This document shows, one piece after another, positions 6,038 to 6,108 of a stretch of DNA of 6,108 nucleotides (position 1 is its first letter; each line of letters opens with the position of its first letter). Source of the stretch: JBCCRH01 sp039208045 (GTDB lineage: Bacteria; Bacteroidota; Bacteroidia; Chitinophagales; Saprospiraceae); NCBI GenBank assembly GCA_039208045.1, contig JBCCRH010000377.1:1-6108 (forward strand), given 5' to 3'. Position numbers and translations under genes: made by a program. Under the pieces are notes generated by a model. The model had not been told where the DNA came from, searched no databases, and saw nothing but the letters and a program-made list of their open reading frames with translations.

Positions 6038-6108
6038 ATGCAAGTGCAAGATATTCTGTTCAATGAGCACCATAGCTATTACAAGAGATACCTGGACAAG
6101 CTGTCACC
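6038..6108 (+). CDS. 5' end of a probable DinB-family protein (truncated by the window edge)
   Basis: An ATG at 6038 opens a frame of 23 complete codons that stays open to the window end. The start MQVQDILFNEHHSYYKRY, continuing LDKLS, resembles the N-terminus of Bacteroidota DinB-family (DinB_2-like) proteins, which typically begin with an E-Y/H-x-x-YY-x-x-Y-I/L-D pattern before the first helix of a four-helix metal-binding bundle. The metal-binding histidines would lie beyond the window. The leader is A-rich without a Shine-Dalgarno sequence, and an exact -7 element lies 33 bases upstream. The frame is also open upstream to a GTG at 5978, but that extension (a poly-Leu stretch) has no family resemblance. 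Identification rests on few residues; an unrelated small protein is possible. Confidence 0.5.
   Translation, partial: MQVQDILFNEHHSYYKRYLDKLS

Noticed and set aside
5860..6063. Minus-strand 67-codon frame across the gap after the ATPase gene
   Set aside because: It overlaps the ATPase 3' end and the start of the downstream gene, has no recognisable motif, and is probably chance.

Overview
The window looks like chromosomal DNA of a free-living Bacteroidota bacterium, most likely of the Saprospiria/Lewinella type. The evidence is a large secreted protein ending in a type IX secretion (T9SS) type A sorting domain behind a 'DPNDK' DUF7619-type module, A-rich leaders without Shine-Dalgarno sequences, and one exact match to the Bacteroidota -7 promoter element (TAnnTTTG). 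The taxonomic placement is inferred from these features; there is no rRNA or other marker gene. All confident genes lie on the + strand.

Layout. (1) Positions 23-2554 encode an 843-residue exported protein: signal peptide, seven KLD..G...W / DGG repeats suggesting a beta-propeller, a Cna/carboxypeptidase-regulatory-like beta domain, a cysteine-bearing DUF11-like region, the DUF7619 module and the T9SS tail. (2) Thirty-nine bases later, 2594-4387 encode a 597-residue exported S41-family peptidase with an N-terminal CBM20-like starch-binding domain. The first two genes probably share a transcript and both act outside the cytoplasm, but the sequence shows no common pathway. (3) A 112-base gap (4388-4499) contains a perfect 17-bp inverted repeat nested in a second 8-bp inverted repeat that reaches into the next start codon. 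(4) Positions 4500-5930 encode a cytoplasmic 476-residue archaeal-type ATPase (ATPase_2 family) fused to a DUF234-type C-terminal region with an intact PD-(D/E)XK nuclease signature. (5) A 107-base gap (5931-6037) carries a 9-bp inverted repeat whose right arm is a good -7 element. (6) A gene beginning at 6038 runs off the window; its 23 visible residues resemble the N-terminus of Bacteroidota DinB-family proteins.

The most interesting part is the ATPase-nuclease gene with its structured upstream region. The palindrome, a possible promoter inside it, a 17-codon ORF whose stop overlaps the start codon (TAATG), and an 8-bp TAGCATAA repeat at both gene ends suggest either an autoregulated locus or a single-gene mobile or selfish unit. 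This is a hypothesis; comparison of related genomes would decide it. The other genes look like ordinary Bacteroidota exported proteins, although the CBM20-S41 fusion and the altered peptidase active-site surroundings deserve a look.
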